Both the position numbers and the translations under genes were made by a program. A stretch of DNA of 64,000 bases, from assembly GCA_022484805.1 (NCBI GenBank), contig JAKVKP010000002.1, positions 124,001 through 188,000 on the forward strand, in the 5' to 3' direction. Within the stretch, counting starts at the first letter, position 1. The number at the start of each line of letters is the position of its first letter. Below, piece after piece: positions 16,719 through 26,461 of the stretch. Under the pieces are notes generated by a model. The model was not told the DNA's origin. It ran no database searches and saw only the letters and a list, made by a program, of their open reading frames with translations. The DNA is from Streptococcaceae bacterium. GTDB lineage: Bacteria; Bacillota; Bacilli; Lactobacillales; Streptococcaceae.

Positions 16719-17354
16719 CTACTTTACTGGTGTCACTTCTAAAATGTGATTACTAATATTTTCTGCAAACGCCATATCATGCGTCACCACAATTTGCGTA
16801 ATTCCTGATTCTTTTCCTGACAAAATCAGATTTTCAACTTCTTTTCGCAATGCTGGATCCAAAGCAGAGGTCGGTTCATCATAACCAATAATTTTTGGAT
16901 GCATCATTAACGCACGCGCCAAAGCCACACGCTGCTTTTGACCACCCGATAGCTGATAAGGATAAACATTTGATTTATCATAAATGCCTAATTGATTTAA
17001 TAATTGTTCGGCTTCTTTTATAACATCTTGATTCTCTCTTTTCAAAACCTTTAAGGGTGAAATCGTTAAATTTTCAAGAACCGTTAAATGTGGAAACAAC
17101 TGAAAATCTTGAAACACGACACCCATAATCTGTTCACCATCAGTTAAAGCATCATTTTCAACTTTTTGATGATTAAAAAAAACCTCTCCAGAATCAATTT
17201 TTTCTAAGCCAGCTAGCATTCTGAGCAGGGTTGTTTTACCGCCGCCTGATTGACCAACAATTGCTAAGATATCGCCCTCATTTACCACCAGATTTAAATC
17301 TTTAAAAATTTGCTTATCGCCAAATGATTTATTGATATTTTTGAGTTCTAACAT
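16719..17354 (-). CDS. Amino acid ABC transporter, ATP-binding protein
   Basis: 211 residues. Walker A GQSGGGKTT (about 34-42), Q-loop FQDFQLFPHLTV, signature LSGGQKQRVALARAL, Walker B KIIGYDEPTSALDP and H-loop VVTHDM are all present, so it is an intact PAAT-type importer ATPase. It is shorter at the C-terminus than the usual 240 residues. Works as a dimer with the permease encoded 8 bases upstream. Confidence 0.94.
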   Translation of the reverse strand: MLELKNINKSFGDKQIFKDLNLVVNEGDILAIVGQSGGGKTTLLRMLAGLEKIDSGEVFFNHQKVENDALTDGEQIMGVVFQDFQLFPHLTVLENLTISPLKVLKRENQDVIKEAEQLLNQLGIYDKSNVYPYQLSGGQKQRVALARALMMHPKIIGYDEPTSALDPALRKEVENLILSGKESGITQIVVTHDMAFAENISNHILEVTPVK

Positions 17355-17362
17355 CTTTCCTC

Positions 17363-18013
17363 CTATTTCCAGCCATCATAATGCTTTTCAACCTGTTTAG
17401 CAACGAGCGTTAAGCAACCAATTAACAGTAAATAAATTGCTGCAACCAAAACCATTGGTGTTAAGCTAATATCGCGACTCATCGCAATTTTACCAGCTCG
17501 CAATAGATCACCAAGTCCTAAAACATAAATCAATGAACTATCCTTGACTAAATTGATGACCTCATTAGCACCGGCTGGCAAGACAATTTTAAAAACCTGA
17601 GGTAAAATAATATATCTAGCAGTTTCGAATTTTGAAAATTTCAAAACCTTTGCTGCTTCGTATTGTCCTTTGGGAATGGCCTGCAAGCCACCTCTAAAAA
17701 TTTCCGCAAAATAAGCACCGTAGTTCAAAATAAAGGCAAATGCTGCTGCATCAAAACGCTCAAAGACAATACCACCTTGAAGAAGGGGTAGTCCATAAAA
17801 AATAAAAATTAATTGTAATAATAGCGGTGTACCACGCATAATCCAAACATAAATATTCAATAGATAGGTCAGTGGTTTAAATTTAGTTCTTAAGCCGAAG
17901 GCAACTAATAATCCCAATGGTACTGAGCCAAGTAAAGTAATGCCAAACATTTTTAAGGTCATGACTGTGCCTTTAATCAATGCAGGTAAAATTTCTAAAA
18001 TGTAACTCATCAA
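17363..18013 (-). CDS. Amino acid ABC transporter, permease
   Basis: 216 residues with about five membrane helices. The family's EAA loop is GQYEAAKVLKFSKFETARYIILPQ (about 135-160), where the ATPase docks. The N-terminal GTVMTLKMFGITLLGSVPLGLL is typical of the HisM/GlnP-type family. First gene of its operon; start ATG 18013 with an AGGAG-like site. Confidence 0.93.
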   Translation of the reverse strand: MMSYILEILPALIKGTVMTLKMFGITLLGSVPLGLLVAFGLRTKFKPLTYLLNIYVWIMRGTPLLLQLIFIFYGLPLLQGGIVFERFDAAAFAFILNYGAYFAEIFRGGLQAIPKGQYEAAKVLKFSKFETARYIILPQVFKIVLPAGANEVINLVKDSSLIYVLGLGDLLRAGKIAMSRDISLTPMVLVAAIYLLLIGCLTLVAKQVEKHYDGWK

Positions 18014-18051
18014 AACTCCTTTTTATGCTTATATTTCTTAACAATATTTCA

Positions 18052-18060
18052 ATTATAGCA
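18052..18060 (-). promoter_or_regulatory. Extended -10 promoter of the amino acid importer operon
   Basis: On the minus strand TGCTATAAT (18052-18060) is a perfect extended -10, about 40 bases before the permease start. No good -35 is present, as expected for this class. Confidence 0.5.
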
Positions 18061-18180
18061 TAGTCATTTTAATTAAATCCCTCTTACTCATAGTAAAAGC
18101 AGAAAAGATTTAAGCCATATAAATGGTACTTAATTTATATACAAAATTCCCTCTGGAAAATTCAGAAATTTGAAATTTCG

Positions 18181-18212
18181 CAAAAAAAAAGCTCAGGCCT
18201 AAACCTAAGCTT
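18181..18212 (-). terminator. Intrinsic terminator of veg
   Basis: AAGCTCAGG (18190-18198) pairs with CCTAAGCTT (18204-18212), one mismatch. A T-run follows on the minus strand. The stem overlaps the veg stop codon. Confidence 0.7.
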
Positions 18213-18477
18213 CTTGAATCATCAAATCATCATTTGTTGCTTCATCGTCAAACAAAATCTCAACTGATTTTGTTAAAACATCCGAATAACTATATGAAAC
18301 ACGTTCAAATTTATTTTCATCCTGATCTAGTTCCACCACAAAAAGTGAAGGATATACTTCTGTCAATCGACCTCGTCGGATAGATTGGCGTTTTCGACCA
18401 GTTTGCGAAGTCACTTGAATATTCATCCCAATTTTTTCATTTAATGCTTCTTTAATCGTTGATAATGTCGTAGCCAT
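18205..18477 (-). CDS. veg: Veg family protein
   Basis: 90 residues. Begins ATTLSTIKEALNEKIGMNI and contains GRKRQSIRRGRLTEVYPSLFVV, the hallmark of the Veg family (DUF1021). In Bacillus Veg promotes biofilm matrix expression; in lactobacilli its role is unproven. A strong GGAGTG site precedes ATG 18477. Single gene with its own terminator. Confidence 0.95.
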   Translation of the reverse strand: MATTLSTIKEALNEKIGMNIQVTSQTGRKRQSIRRGRLTEVYPSLFVVELDQDENKFERVSYSYSDVLTKSVEILFDDEATNDDLMIQEA

Positions 18478-18597
18478 ACAAACACTCCTTTAATCTTTGA
18501 AATTATAACATAATTTCAGAGTGTTTTCAATACTATCCAATAATTATTCCCGATTTTTTGTTTATTTATTCATAATTATCTTATTAAAATACATTTT

Positions 18598-19194
18598 CTA
18601 AAAGAAAATAGATTGCAGTATTTGACCACCATATAAAAGTGCGTAGCTATATAAGAAAATTGGGAGTGGCTTACCAACAAAAATTGAGAAAAGAAATGAT
18701 TTTTGGCTCATCTTAGTTAAACTTGCCATTAAAACTAAGGCATCATCAGGAGCAATTGGTGAAATCATCATTACAAAAAAGAAAATATCCCATTTTTTGC
18801 CCTTATCTAGCCAACCAACATATTTATTAAAGGTTTTCTCACTAACAAATAATTGAATAAAATCTCGACCAAAGGTTCTACCTAAATAAAATAATATTAT
18901 CGAGCCAATTACAATACCAACGTAATTGTAAATAAAGCCTTTTACCGGACCGAAAATAAGTACTCCTGCAACTGTTGAAACACCGCCAGGAATAATTGGA
19001 ATAACAACCTGAATAATTTGAATTAAAATGAAGATGATTGGACCTAAAATGACTCGATTATCAACTAGATGGGCTAAAACTGTTTGATCACTAAATACAC
19101 CTAGACGATAAAAATAAAACACTAAAAGAAATGATGCTGCAATTCCTAACATTGAAAGCACATTTACTACTTTTTTGGCAATTGTGTAATTCAT
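18598..19194 (-). CDS. TVP38/TMEM64 family membrane protein
   Basis: 198 residues from ATG 19194, chosen because GGAGG lies 7 bases before it; the frame extends to 19218. Several membrane helices. VTT-fold signs are IPIIPGGVSTVAGVLIFGP (about 65-85) and FYLGRTFGRDF (about 110), followed by ISPIAPDDALVLMASLTKM. Related to DedA proteins, with suspected lipid scrambling or flipping roles. It ends 36 bases after uppP on the same strand, which suits a link to undecaprenyl lipid recycling. Confidence 0.88.
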   Translation of the reverse strand: MNYTIAKKVVNVLSMLGIAASFLLVFYFYRLGVFSDQTVLAHLVDNRVILGPIIFILIQIIQVVIPIIPGGVSTVAGVLIFGPVKGFIYNYVGIVIGSIILFYLGRTFGRDFIQLFVSEKTFNKYVGWLDKGKKWDIFFFVMMISPIAPDDALVLMASLTKMSQKSFLFSIFVGKPLPIFLYSYALLYGGQILQSIFF

Positions 19195-19229
19195 CAAGTC
19201 CTCCAAATCTATCCTCATATTTGCTACTT

Positions 19230-20051
19230 TTATTTAAACAGTGCGTACGCGATTAGTATAACACCTAAAACAATGCGATACCAGCCAAAAACTTGGAAAT
19301 CGTTGCGTTTTAAATAATTCATCAAAAACTTAATCGCTAAAACTGAAACGATGAAAGCCGTGGCACAGCCAACGAGTAAAACAAGAAATTGCATTCCAGT
19401 AAACATGTTCCCTTTAAGTAAAAATTTTAATATTTTCAACCCACTTGCACCAAACATCACCGGAATACCGAGGAAAAACGAAAACTCTGTTGCAACAAAG
19501 CGAGAACACCCAATGATAATAGCACCTAAAATTGTTGCACCACTCCTTGAAGTTCCTGGAATTAATGAAAGCACTTGGAAAAAGCCAATTACCAACGCCG
19601 CGCGATAGGTCATACCATTTAAATCTGATAATCTCGGCTTCTTATCTTTTTGCCAACGCTCAATCACTATAAAAGCAATCCCATAAACAATCAACATGAT
19701 GGCGACTGGTACAAACTTATGAAAATGCGCTTCTAAAAAATCATCCAAAGGTAGTCCAATAACCATTGCCGGAATACAGGCAACAACTACTTTAAACCAA
19801 AGCTGCCAAGTATCCGTTTTTTCTTGCAATGTTTTTGTAGGTGAAAACGGATTAAGCTTATTAAAATATAGCCAAACAACTGCCAAAATGGCACCAAGCT
19901 GAATCACTACGTTGAACATTTCCATAAAATCAGCGCTTTGCTTCATCTTGATAAATTCATCTGCTAAAATTAAATGCCCTGTTGATGAGATTGGTAACCA
20001 TTCAGTAACGCCTTCAATGATTCCCAAAATAATTGCTTTAATGATATCCAC
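19230..20051 (-). CDS. uppP: Undecaprenyl-diphosphatase
   Basis: 273 residues. Carries both catalytic signatures of the BacA/UppP family: [17 protein letters not shown] (about 13-30) and [17 protein letters not shown] (about 165-180). It removes a phosphate from undecaprenyl pyrophosphate, recycling the wall lipid carrier, and overexpression gives bacitracin resistance. The start is GTG at 20051 with a weak GGAG 12 bases upstream. Confidence 0.96.
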   Translation of the reverse strand: MDIIKAIILGIIEGVTEWLPISSTGHLILADEFIKMKQSADFMEMFNVVIQLGAILAVVWLYFNKLNPFSPTKTLQEKTDTWQLWFKVVVACIPAMVIGLPLDDFLEAHFHKFVPVAIMLIVYGIAFIVIERWQKDKKPRLSDLNGMTYRAALVIGFFQVLSLIPGTSRSGATILGAIIIGCSRFVATEFSFFLGIPVMFGASGLKILKFLLKGNMFTGMQFLVLLVGCATAFIVSVLAIKFLMNYLKRNDFQVFGWYRIVLGVILIAYALFK

Positions 20052-20271
20052 TAAATAATTGCTCCATTCTACTCAATAGATTAAAAAATATATTAACTCC
20101 AATTCATTCTATCAAATTTCATTCTAATTAACAGGCAATATTAATTATTTTTAAAAGATTTAACCATAATTTAGGAAAAACTTAGGAAATAATTAACAAA
20201 AAACAAAAATTGACTATTTTATTTCTCTATAAATTGAAGAAGGAGGGCTGGATATCAATCCTCCCCCCTGT

Positions 20272-21711
20272 TCAATATTCAAATAAAGTAATTTCATCAA
20301 GCTGTCTTGGTGATTCCGAACAAATAAAAAAATCATTATCACAATTTGGATTAAAATGATTAACGGACATTACTTGACCAGAATTAATTTCAAATATCTC
20401 AAAAGAAATCGTGTCCGATATAATTAATAAATGTATCTCTTTATTATTTATTGGTAAAGAGACATCTTTTTTACCAAAAGGATTATTCAAACTACTATAA
20501 CTAATTTGTTTAGAATCAATTTTAAAAATATCAGTAATTTGATTTCCATTTCTAATTTCCAATCGATATTGATTGTGACTGACATCTAAGGGTAGCTCAA
20601 GCTGATAACGAGCTGATACTCCTTTGAAAGCTAATCTAATTTGTTGATTTATCTTAAAATGATATTGAGTAATAACTTTTTTCACGTAAGTCGTCAATGA
20701 ATTAATGGGAAAAAATAATAGCTTATTATTATATAATTTAACCTCTCGTGGTAAGCTCATTGAGCCTGACCAACTGTCTTCAGAAGTGGGACCAAAACCA
20801 TTCCACTTTGGCATCCAGTCCCAACCATTTTGCCACCCTATCATAATACGTCTATTATGATTGTCTAATAATGTTTGTGGTGCATAAAAATCTGGACCAT
20901 AATCCACAATTCCCTGTTCATAAACTTGAAAAATTCCAGTTTCATAATCCATTTTACCAATAAAATAGACAGTGATTATATCACCCATTCCAAGTGGTGA
21001 AAAAATCAAAACGTCCTGCTGATTAATTTCAAAAAAATCTGGACATTCCCACATCGTACCGAGCATCTTCTCATCGTTATCAATGATTAGACCAAGCTCA
21101 ACCCAATTCAATAAATCATTGGATTGATAGAGTACCGCATTCCCTTTATTATAAATTGAAATACCAACCAACATATAGAAAGTACCATTATGTGCCCATA
21201 CTTTGGGGTCTCGAAAATTTTTAGCACGGACACCTTGAGGAGGTTTTTTTATTATCGGATTATTTTTACTTTTTTGAAAATTTACTCCATCATCACTAGT
21301 TGCCAAACATTGCGTTTGAATAAAATTGTTATTCTCATCCGAAACAACACCCGAATAAAAAAGATATAGTAAATCATTTAAATATAAGGCCGTTCCCGAA
21401 AAACAGCCTCCATTTAAATCTAAATCATAGTTTTCACTAGGCGCTAAAGCAACTGGTAAGAATTCCCAAGTTATCAAATCATTACTTTTAGCATGTCCCC
21501 AATACATTGAATGCCATTCAGCCTGAAAAGGGTGATATTGAAAAAACAAATGATATGCCCCATCGTAATAGATAAATCCATTTGAATCATTCATCCAACC
21601 AACCGGACTAGACAGATGAAAAATCTGATGGTATTTACTTTGAATAACTTGTTCTCGATGTTGATACATAAATTCTGTGGCGCGTTTTATTTCACTTTTA
21701 AAATTATTCAT
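20272..21711 (-). CDS. Glycoside hydrolase family 32 (beta-fructosidase)
   Basis: 479 residues, cytoplasmic (no signal peptide). The GH32 nucleophile motif is WMNDSNG (about 37-43; consensus WMNDPNG), the stabiliser is FRDPKVW (about 167), and the acid/base motif is MWECPDFF (about 225). A C-terminal beta-sandwich follows the five-blade propeller. It should release fructose from sucrose or fructo-oligosaccharides brought in by the adjacent ABC importer. Last gene of the leftward fructan operon, 4 bases after a permease gene. Sucrose-6-phosphate hydrolase activity is less likely since no PTS is present. Confidence 0.92.
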   Translation of the reverse strand: MNNFKSEIKRATEFMYQHREQVIQSKYHQIFHLSSPVGWMNDSNGFIYYDGAYHLFFQYHPFQAEWHSMYWGHAKSNDLITWEFLPVALAPSENYDLDLNGGCFSGTALYLNDLLYLFYSGVVSDENNNFIQTQCLATSDDGVNFQKSKNNPIIKKPPQGVRAKNFRDPKVWAHNGTFYMLVGISIYNKGNAVLYQSNDLLNWVELGLIIDNDEKMLGTMWECPDFFEINQQDVLIFSPLGMGDIITVYFIGKMDYETGIFQVYEQGIVDYGPDFYAPQTLLDNHNRRIMIGWQNGWDWMPKWNGFGPTSEDSWSGSMSLPREVKLYNNKLLFFPINSLTTYVKKVITQYHFKINQQIRLAFKGVSARYQLELPLDVSHNQYRLEIRNGNQITDIFKIDSKQISYSSLNNPFGKKDVSLPINNKEIHLLIISDTISFEIFEINSGQVMSVNHFNPNCDNDFFICSESPRQLDEITLFEY

Positions 21712-21715
21712 CCTT

Positions 21716-22552
21716 TTATCCCTTTGTAGCTCCTGCTGTCATTCCAGCTGTCACCCATTTATTTAATGAGAAATAAATAATCATTGGTGGTAAAATTGAA
21801 ATGGCAATCGCAGCATACGTTGCTCCCCAATTCACATTACCAAATGCCCCAACATAATCTTTTAGGCCCATTGTAACAGTCTTAGCTGCCGATTCACTAA
21901 TAAAAGTGTTGGCAAAAATAAAATCATTCCAAATCAGAATACTATACATCGACATAATGGTAATAATCGTATTTCTCGCCAACGGAAACATAATCTGACC
22001 AAACACACGATAAGTTGAGGCCCCATCCATAATTCCCGCTTCAATTAATTCATTGGGAATAAAACGATAAAAATTAACAAACATCATTACCGATAAAGGC
22101 AATGCGAATCCAACCTGTGGTAATACTAAAGCAAAGCTTGTATTCAGAATTCCCACTTTACTATAAAAGATAAACAAAGGAATTAAAGTAATTTGAACTG
22201 GTACCATGATTCCAAAAGTAAAAAAAGAATAAATTTTTTGATTATATTTAGCTCGAAATTTTGAAATGGAGAAACCAACCGTTCCACTAAGTCCAACGAT
22301 TAAAACTAAAGAGACAGCTGTAATTTTCAAACTATTCCACATATAGCCCAAAATTTTTCCATCATTAACGACTTGAACAAAATTTTCAAAAGTAATCTCT
22401 TTTGGCAAGGAAAAAGCATTAATTGAAAGTTCAACAGAAGATTTTAGACTAGCAATAAATACCCAAATAACTGGATAGATTTGAATCAAAAGAAAAAATA
22501 GAATCAAAAAAATAAAACAAATTTTCAGCATTTTTTTAGTCATTTTGTGCAC
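21716..22552 (-). CDS. Carbohydrate ABC transporter permease (MalG type)
   Basis: 278 residues with six predicted membrane helices. The EAA loop is ELIEAGIMDGASTYRVFGQIMFPLARN, the docking site for an MsmK-type ATPase. Overlaps the upstream permease gene by 17 bases. No ATPase is encoded here, so a shared sugar ATPase elsewhere must energise the importer, as is usual for CUT1 systems in this group. Confidence 0.93.
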   Translation of the reverse strand: MHKMTKKMLKICFIFLILFFLLIQIYPVIWVFIASLKSSVELSINAFSLPKEITFENFVQVVNDGKILGYMWNSLKITAVSLVLIVGLSGTVGFSISKFRAKYNQKIYSFFTFGIMVPVQITLIPLFIFYSKVGILNTSFALVLPQVGFALPLSVMMFVNFYRFIPNELIEAGIMDGASTYRVFGQIMFPLARNTIITIMSMYSILIWNDFIFANTFISESAAKTVTMGLKDYVGAFGNVNWGATYAAIAISILPPMIIYFSLNKWVTAGMTAGATKG

Positions 22553-23501
22553 CTCGATGTATTTTTCTCAGTAACATTTTTCCCAATCCTTGCCGACCTG
22601 CTTTTTCTTTAAATAAATGTCTAATTAAGGCAACAACAATCATACTTTCAATAATGATAAAAACAGCGAGTGCACTGCCATAACCATAGTTATTATTTGA
22701 AAATGCCTGTTTATACATATAAGTTGAAAGTAGTTCACTCGCATTTCCAGGTCCACCACTGGTTAGGAGAAATGGAATATCGAAACCTCTCAAGGCACCA
22801 GTTATACACATCGTTAGAGTCAACAGCAAAATATCCTTGATCATCGGTAATTTAATTTTAAATAAAATTTGTAACTCACTCGCACCATCAATCTTCGCCG
22901 CTTCATAAACTTCTGGATCTAAAGAAATTAAGGCCGCATAGAAAATTACCATATACATACCGATAAATCGCCAACCTTCTGGAATCGAAACCGCTGTCAA
23001 AACAGTTGATAAATTAGTTAACCATGAGGTGACCAGCCCATTTAAACCCAAAAAATTTAATATTTGATTCAACAAACCTTCAGGCTGTGTTGAATAGATA
23101 CTTCTAAACATTTGTGCAACAGCTACTGTCGTCACAATACACGGAATATAATACAGTGTTTTTACCAATGTGACATGTTTTTTTAAATAAGTTAACAAAA
23201 TGGCAAATAATAGTCCTACTGATAGCTGGATTGTAACTGCAATTAATAAATAAATTAAATTATTAATAAAAGAGCTGAAAAATACAGAATCTTTAAACAT
23301 GAAAATATAATTATCTAAACCAACAAACTTTCTCTCACCAATACCATTCCAGCTCATAAAACTCAGACGGATTGACTCTTCAATTGGATAAAATACAGAA
23401 AATAGATAAAATAATAATCCTGGTAATAAAAATACAAGATATGCTTTTTTATCTCGGATAACGCCCATTTTATGCCTCCCAATATTTTTTAAAATAATCA
23501 A
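22536..23501 (-). CDS. Carbohydrate ABC transporter permease (MalF type)
   Basis: 321 residues with six membrane helices and the EAA loop EVYEAAKIDGASELQILFKIKLP (about 215-240). Pairs with the MalG-type protein to form the channel. An N-terminal in-frame Met at HKMGVIRDK could be the true start; the listed start is the longest. Confidence 0.92.
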   Translation of the reverse strand: MIILKNIGRHKMGVIRDKKAYLVFLLPGLLFYLFSVFYPIEESIRLSFMSWNGIGERKFVGLDNYIFMFKDSVFFSSFINNLIYLLIAVTIQLSVGLLFAILLTYLKKHVTLVKTLYYIPCIVTTVAVAQMFRSIYSTQPEGLLNQILNFLGLNGLVTSWLTNLSTVLTAVSIPEGWRFIGMYMVIFYAALISLDPEVYEAAKIDGASELQILFKIKLPMIKDILLLTLTMCITGALRGFDIPFLLTSGGPGNASELLSTYMYKQAFSNNNYGYGSALAVFIIIESMIVVALIRHLFKEKAGRQGLGKMLLRKIHRGAQND

Positions 23502-23543
23502 GAGATATTTTCAACATACCTCTTGATTACTAAATAATGACAC

Positions 23544-24821
23544 TTATTTCACATTTGCTTTAATTGATTCATCAATTAACTTAGTAAAATCTTTAACTGA
23601 TAAATCACCTGATGCTAATAAAAGCATATTGTCTTGCATCACCGTATTTGTTGAGGCGTCCAAGTAAGTATCCCAAGGCTTCATAAATTGTTCCCCAGTG
23701 TTTTGCATATCATCCTGGATTCTCATATATAAATCGGAAAATTCAACATCTTCAGGTAATTCTGTTTTAATTGGTGACATTTGCATTTTTTCAGCATATT
23801 TTTCACCATATTTCTCAATGACATATAATACAAAATCCTTGGTTTTTTCGTCAAACGTATCTGCATTAAATGCCATCCCAATTCCAGAATTCACACAAAA
23901 TTCATTTGCTTCCGTTTCACCATTCTCAGTAGTAGGCATATAAAAATAATCAATTTCCCCTGCATCATATTTTTCTTGCATTGCTGCAATTTCCCAATCG
24001 CCAATGTAATACATTGCCGATTTACCATCTAAAAACATTGATTGAGCAGTAGCATAGTCAGCTGCTGCAAATCCATCATTAAAATATTGTCCAATTTCCT
24101 TTAAGAATTCCGCACTTTCTGTTCCAACTTCATCAGACATAGATGCTTTCCCCTCACTTAAATCAATAATAAATTGATTGCCTGTTTCTCTAAAAGCAGG
24201 CATGGCAAGGTAACGCTGTACAGGCCAACGATCTACTCCGTCGACTGAAATCGGTGTTATCCCTTTATTTTTTAGTGTATCACAGGCTGCCAGCCATTCA
24301 TCCATTGTCGTTGGTACTTCAATATTGTTATCAGCAAATAGTTTCTTATTATACCAAATCATTTCTACATGATATTCTAATGGTAAAGTATACATATCAC
24401 CATTTGTAAATTCTTGATATTTAAGTGCAGTTGGATAAAATTTATCATATAAATCATTTTCTTTTAAAAACGCCTTAACATCAACTAGTTTACCGGAATC
24501 TACTAATTCTCGCGCGTATAAATCAGCATCAATATCAATAATATCTGGCATATTTCCGCCAGCTATTAAGGTTTTCAGCTTTTGCAAATATGAAGGTCTA
24601 TCTGCAGTTGTTTCAAATTCTATTTCCCATTTACCTCCTTTTGACTCGCTATATTCATCCGCAATTTCACGCATAGTCTGATCAATTGCGCCATCAACTG
24701 GACGTGAGGTCATCCACTTAACTTTTGTCACTCCATCACTACTTTCTTTACTTTTTGAACACGCCCCCAAGGTAAAGATCATTAATAATCCCATTAAAAT
24801 AATTATGCCCTTTTTTTTCAT
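23544..24821 (-). CDS. Extracellular sugar-binding lipoprotein (CUT1)
   Basis: 425 residues. Signal peptide ends in LGAC with lipidated Cys21. Family 1 solute-binding features: KWMTSRPVDG, the LIAGGNMPDIIDID segment, and GKSAMYYIGDWEIAAM. Together with two permeases and GH32 enzymes it resembles the pneumococcal Sus system (SusX), which takes up sucrose or short fructans. That comparison is by family and gene order only. Confidence 0.92.
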   Translation of the reverse strand: MKKKGIIILMGLLMIFTLGACSKSKESSDGVTKVKWMTSRPVDGAIDQTMREIADEYSESKGGKWEIEFETTADRPSYLQKLKTLIAGGNMPDIIDIDADLYARELVDSGKLVDVKAFLKENDLYDKFYPTALKYQEFTNGDMYTLPLEYHVEMIWYNKKLFADNNIEVPTTMDEWLAACDTLKNKGITPISVDGVDRWPVQRYLAMPAFRETGNQFIIDLSEGKASMSDEVGTESAEFLKEIGQYFNDGFAAADYATAQSMFLDGKSAMYYIGDWEIAAMQEKYDAGEIDYFYMPTTENGETEANEFCVNSGIGMAFNADTFDEKTKDFVLYVIEKYGEKYAEKMQMSPIKTELPEDVEFSDLYMRIQDDMQNTGEQFMKPWDTYLDASTNTVMQDNMLLLASGDLSVKDFTKLIDESIKANVK

Positions 24822-24835
24822 TCTTTTTTCCTTTC

Positions 24836-26281
24836 TTATTTTTTTGTTTTCAAAACAAGATCATCAATCAATAGCTCTCCTTGTATAACATATGCTCCTA
24901 AATATCCACCTTTATGATTATACATTCTCGTAGAAAGCGCGACCTGATCATTGACGTAAACCACACAAATATCTTTTTCCTTAATAACAAGTATTTCTAA
25001 CTGTTCAATATCTGGCAGAGCTCTTGCAGTCTCAACCTGATATGGTACATCTCCTTTGATTTGCCATTGGAAGGGACCTTTTTCTCCTCTAGGCCAAAAA
25101 TCCCAAGCCATCATTTCCTGATGAGGATACATCCTCAAAAAATACCCCTTCTCCAAGCCAGGATCAGTATGCAAAGCAATTCCAAATTCTGAACTGGCAT
25201 TAATTGTTAATTTTATCTGCAATGAAAAATCTTCATATGGACTTTCAATTAATGAAGCACCGAGGGTTTCACTCGTAATCCCATTAATTTGTTTAGAATG
25301 ATTATTAAAACGTGTAAATTGCTCTGGATACATTACCTTCGAATAATAATCCTTCAATTTTGGTACAGGAATAACTCTTAAAATAGGTGAATTTTTTTCT
25401 TGAATAATTTCATGAAAAATCATTGTGCCCCCCCAATCCCAGGCACCAAAATCAGTTTCTCCTTTTTTGCTAGCTACCCAACCAAATGCAAATCTTTTGT
25501 CACCATCAGAAGCTGTTTTAATCGCATAATTTGCTCTGGTATCAAATACATCATCTTCTGGTATCAACCAAGGACCATTTAAATCTTTTGCATAACGATA
25601 ATGCGTTGTAAATTGATCTGAAAAGGTAGAAAAAATCAAATACCAATATTCTCCCATTTGAAAAACTTCAGGACATTCCATGGTAATATACATATGCGGC
25701 TCATAAAACGGCTGTTCATGAGTCCAGTGAATTAGATCAGTTGATTTGGATAAAGAAATACAGCCACCTCTTAATTCACCTGCACCTTTTGTACGCGAAG
25801 CCATTATCATATAGTAGCAGGATTCTTCAGCTACCCAGAAAACAAAAGGATCACGCCAATCAAATTCCTCATAAATCAAACCATCTGAGGCAAATAAAAA
25901 ATCTTCAACAGTTTTTAAGTGCTCTAAATCATACCCAACTGCCTTCATTACTGTCTGGACTGCCATGTCACCATTTAACTTTTTATCTTCATTAAAAGCT
26001 GTATAAAAAGCATGGTATAGCCCCTCATTATCTTTGATTACTGATCCAGTATAAATATTCTTGTTAAAATCATTCACACCTCCTCTTTTAATTGCTTCTC
26101 CTTTGTATTCAACATTAATAAAATCATCAGTCGTCACCAAGTGCCAAGTCGTATCTTCAGCATATTTATCATCAAAAATTCTCGGATCATGTAAATAAAA
26201 AGCATAGTACTTACCATTGTCGTAATATGGAATTAAATCTCCTACCCATGCTTGCTCTGGTTGATAAAATAAATTTCCCAT
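24836..26281 (-). CDS. Divergent GH32-superfamily protein
   Basis: 481 residues from ATG 26281, with AAGGAG 6 bases before it; the frame runs on to 26350 through the promoter and is rejected. A five-blade propeller with GH32-like catalytic points: AWVGDLIPYYDNGKYY (nucleophile Asp in VGD), FDWRDPFVF (stabiliser) and TMECPEVF (acid/base), plus a C-terminal sandwich. It lacks the standard WMNDPNG, so specificity may differ from the second GH32 of the operon. No signal peptide, so it acts on imported sugar. First gene of the fructan operon. Confidence 0.82.
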   Translation of the reverse strand: MGNLFYQPEQAWVGDLIPYYDNGKYYAFYLHDPRIFDDKYAEDTTWHLVTTDDFINVEYKGEAIKRGGVNDFNKNIYTGSVIKDNEGLYHAFYTAFNEDKKLNGDMAVQTVMKAVGYDLEHLKTVEDFLFASDGLIYEEFDWRDPFVFWVAEESCYYMIMASRTKGAGELRGGCISLSKSTDLIHWTHEQPFYEPHMYITMECPEVFQMGEYWYLIFSTFSDQFTTHYRYAKDLNGPWLIPEDDVFDTRANYAIKTASDGDKRFAFGWVASKKGETDFGAWDWGGTMIFHEIIQEKNSPILRVIPVPKLKDYYSKVMYPEQFTRFNNHSKQINGITSETLGASLIESPYEDFSLQIKLTINASSEFGIALHTDPGLEKGYFLRMYPHQEMMAWDFWPRGEKGPFQWQIKGDVPYQVETARALPDIEQLEILVIKEKDICVVYVNDQVALSTRMYNHKGGYLGAYVIQGELLIDDLVLKTKK

Positions 26282-26292
26282 TCTTTCTCCTT

Positions 26293-26402
26293 TGCACACT
26301 TTTGTGCATTTGCACGTTTTGTTTACGCTTTCGTTATACTTTCTGCACAATTTTGTGTCAATGAGATTTTGATATATTACATATTTTGTGCATTTCGTGC
26401 AC
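26293..26402. promoter_or_regulatory. Cluster of palindromic operators for the LacI-type regulator
   Basis: Four related sites built on TGCACA/TGTGCA: TGCACActttTGTGCA (26293-26308), GTGCAttTGCAC (26304-26315), TGCACAATTTTGTG (26344-26357, inside the promoter) and a GTGCAttTCGTGCAC copy (26388-26402). They flank and cover the promoter between the divergent regulator and operon. Confidence 0.65.
26333..26361 (-). promoter_or_regulatory. Promoter of the fructan operon
   Basis: On the minus strand a consensus -35 TTGACA (26356-26361), a 17-base spacer and -10 TATAAC (26333-26338). A palindromic operator lies within the spacer. Confidence 0.8.
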
Positions 26403-26461
26403 TAATGCTTTATTTTTGTCAATTAATGCTTTATAATTTGGAGGTAAAGGAGCGATGTAAA

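Noticed and set aside
26432-26437. TATAAT as the -10 of the LacI-type gene
   Set aside because: It lies only about 3 bases before the GGAGG site and has no -35, so it would leave no room for a leader.
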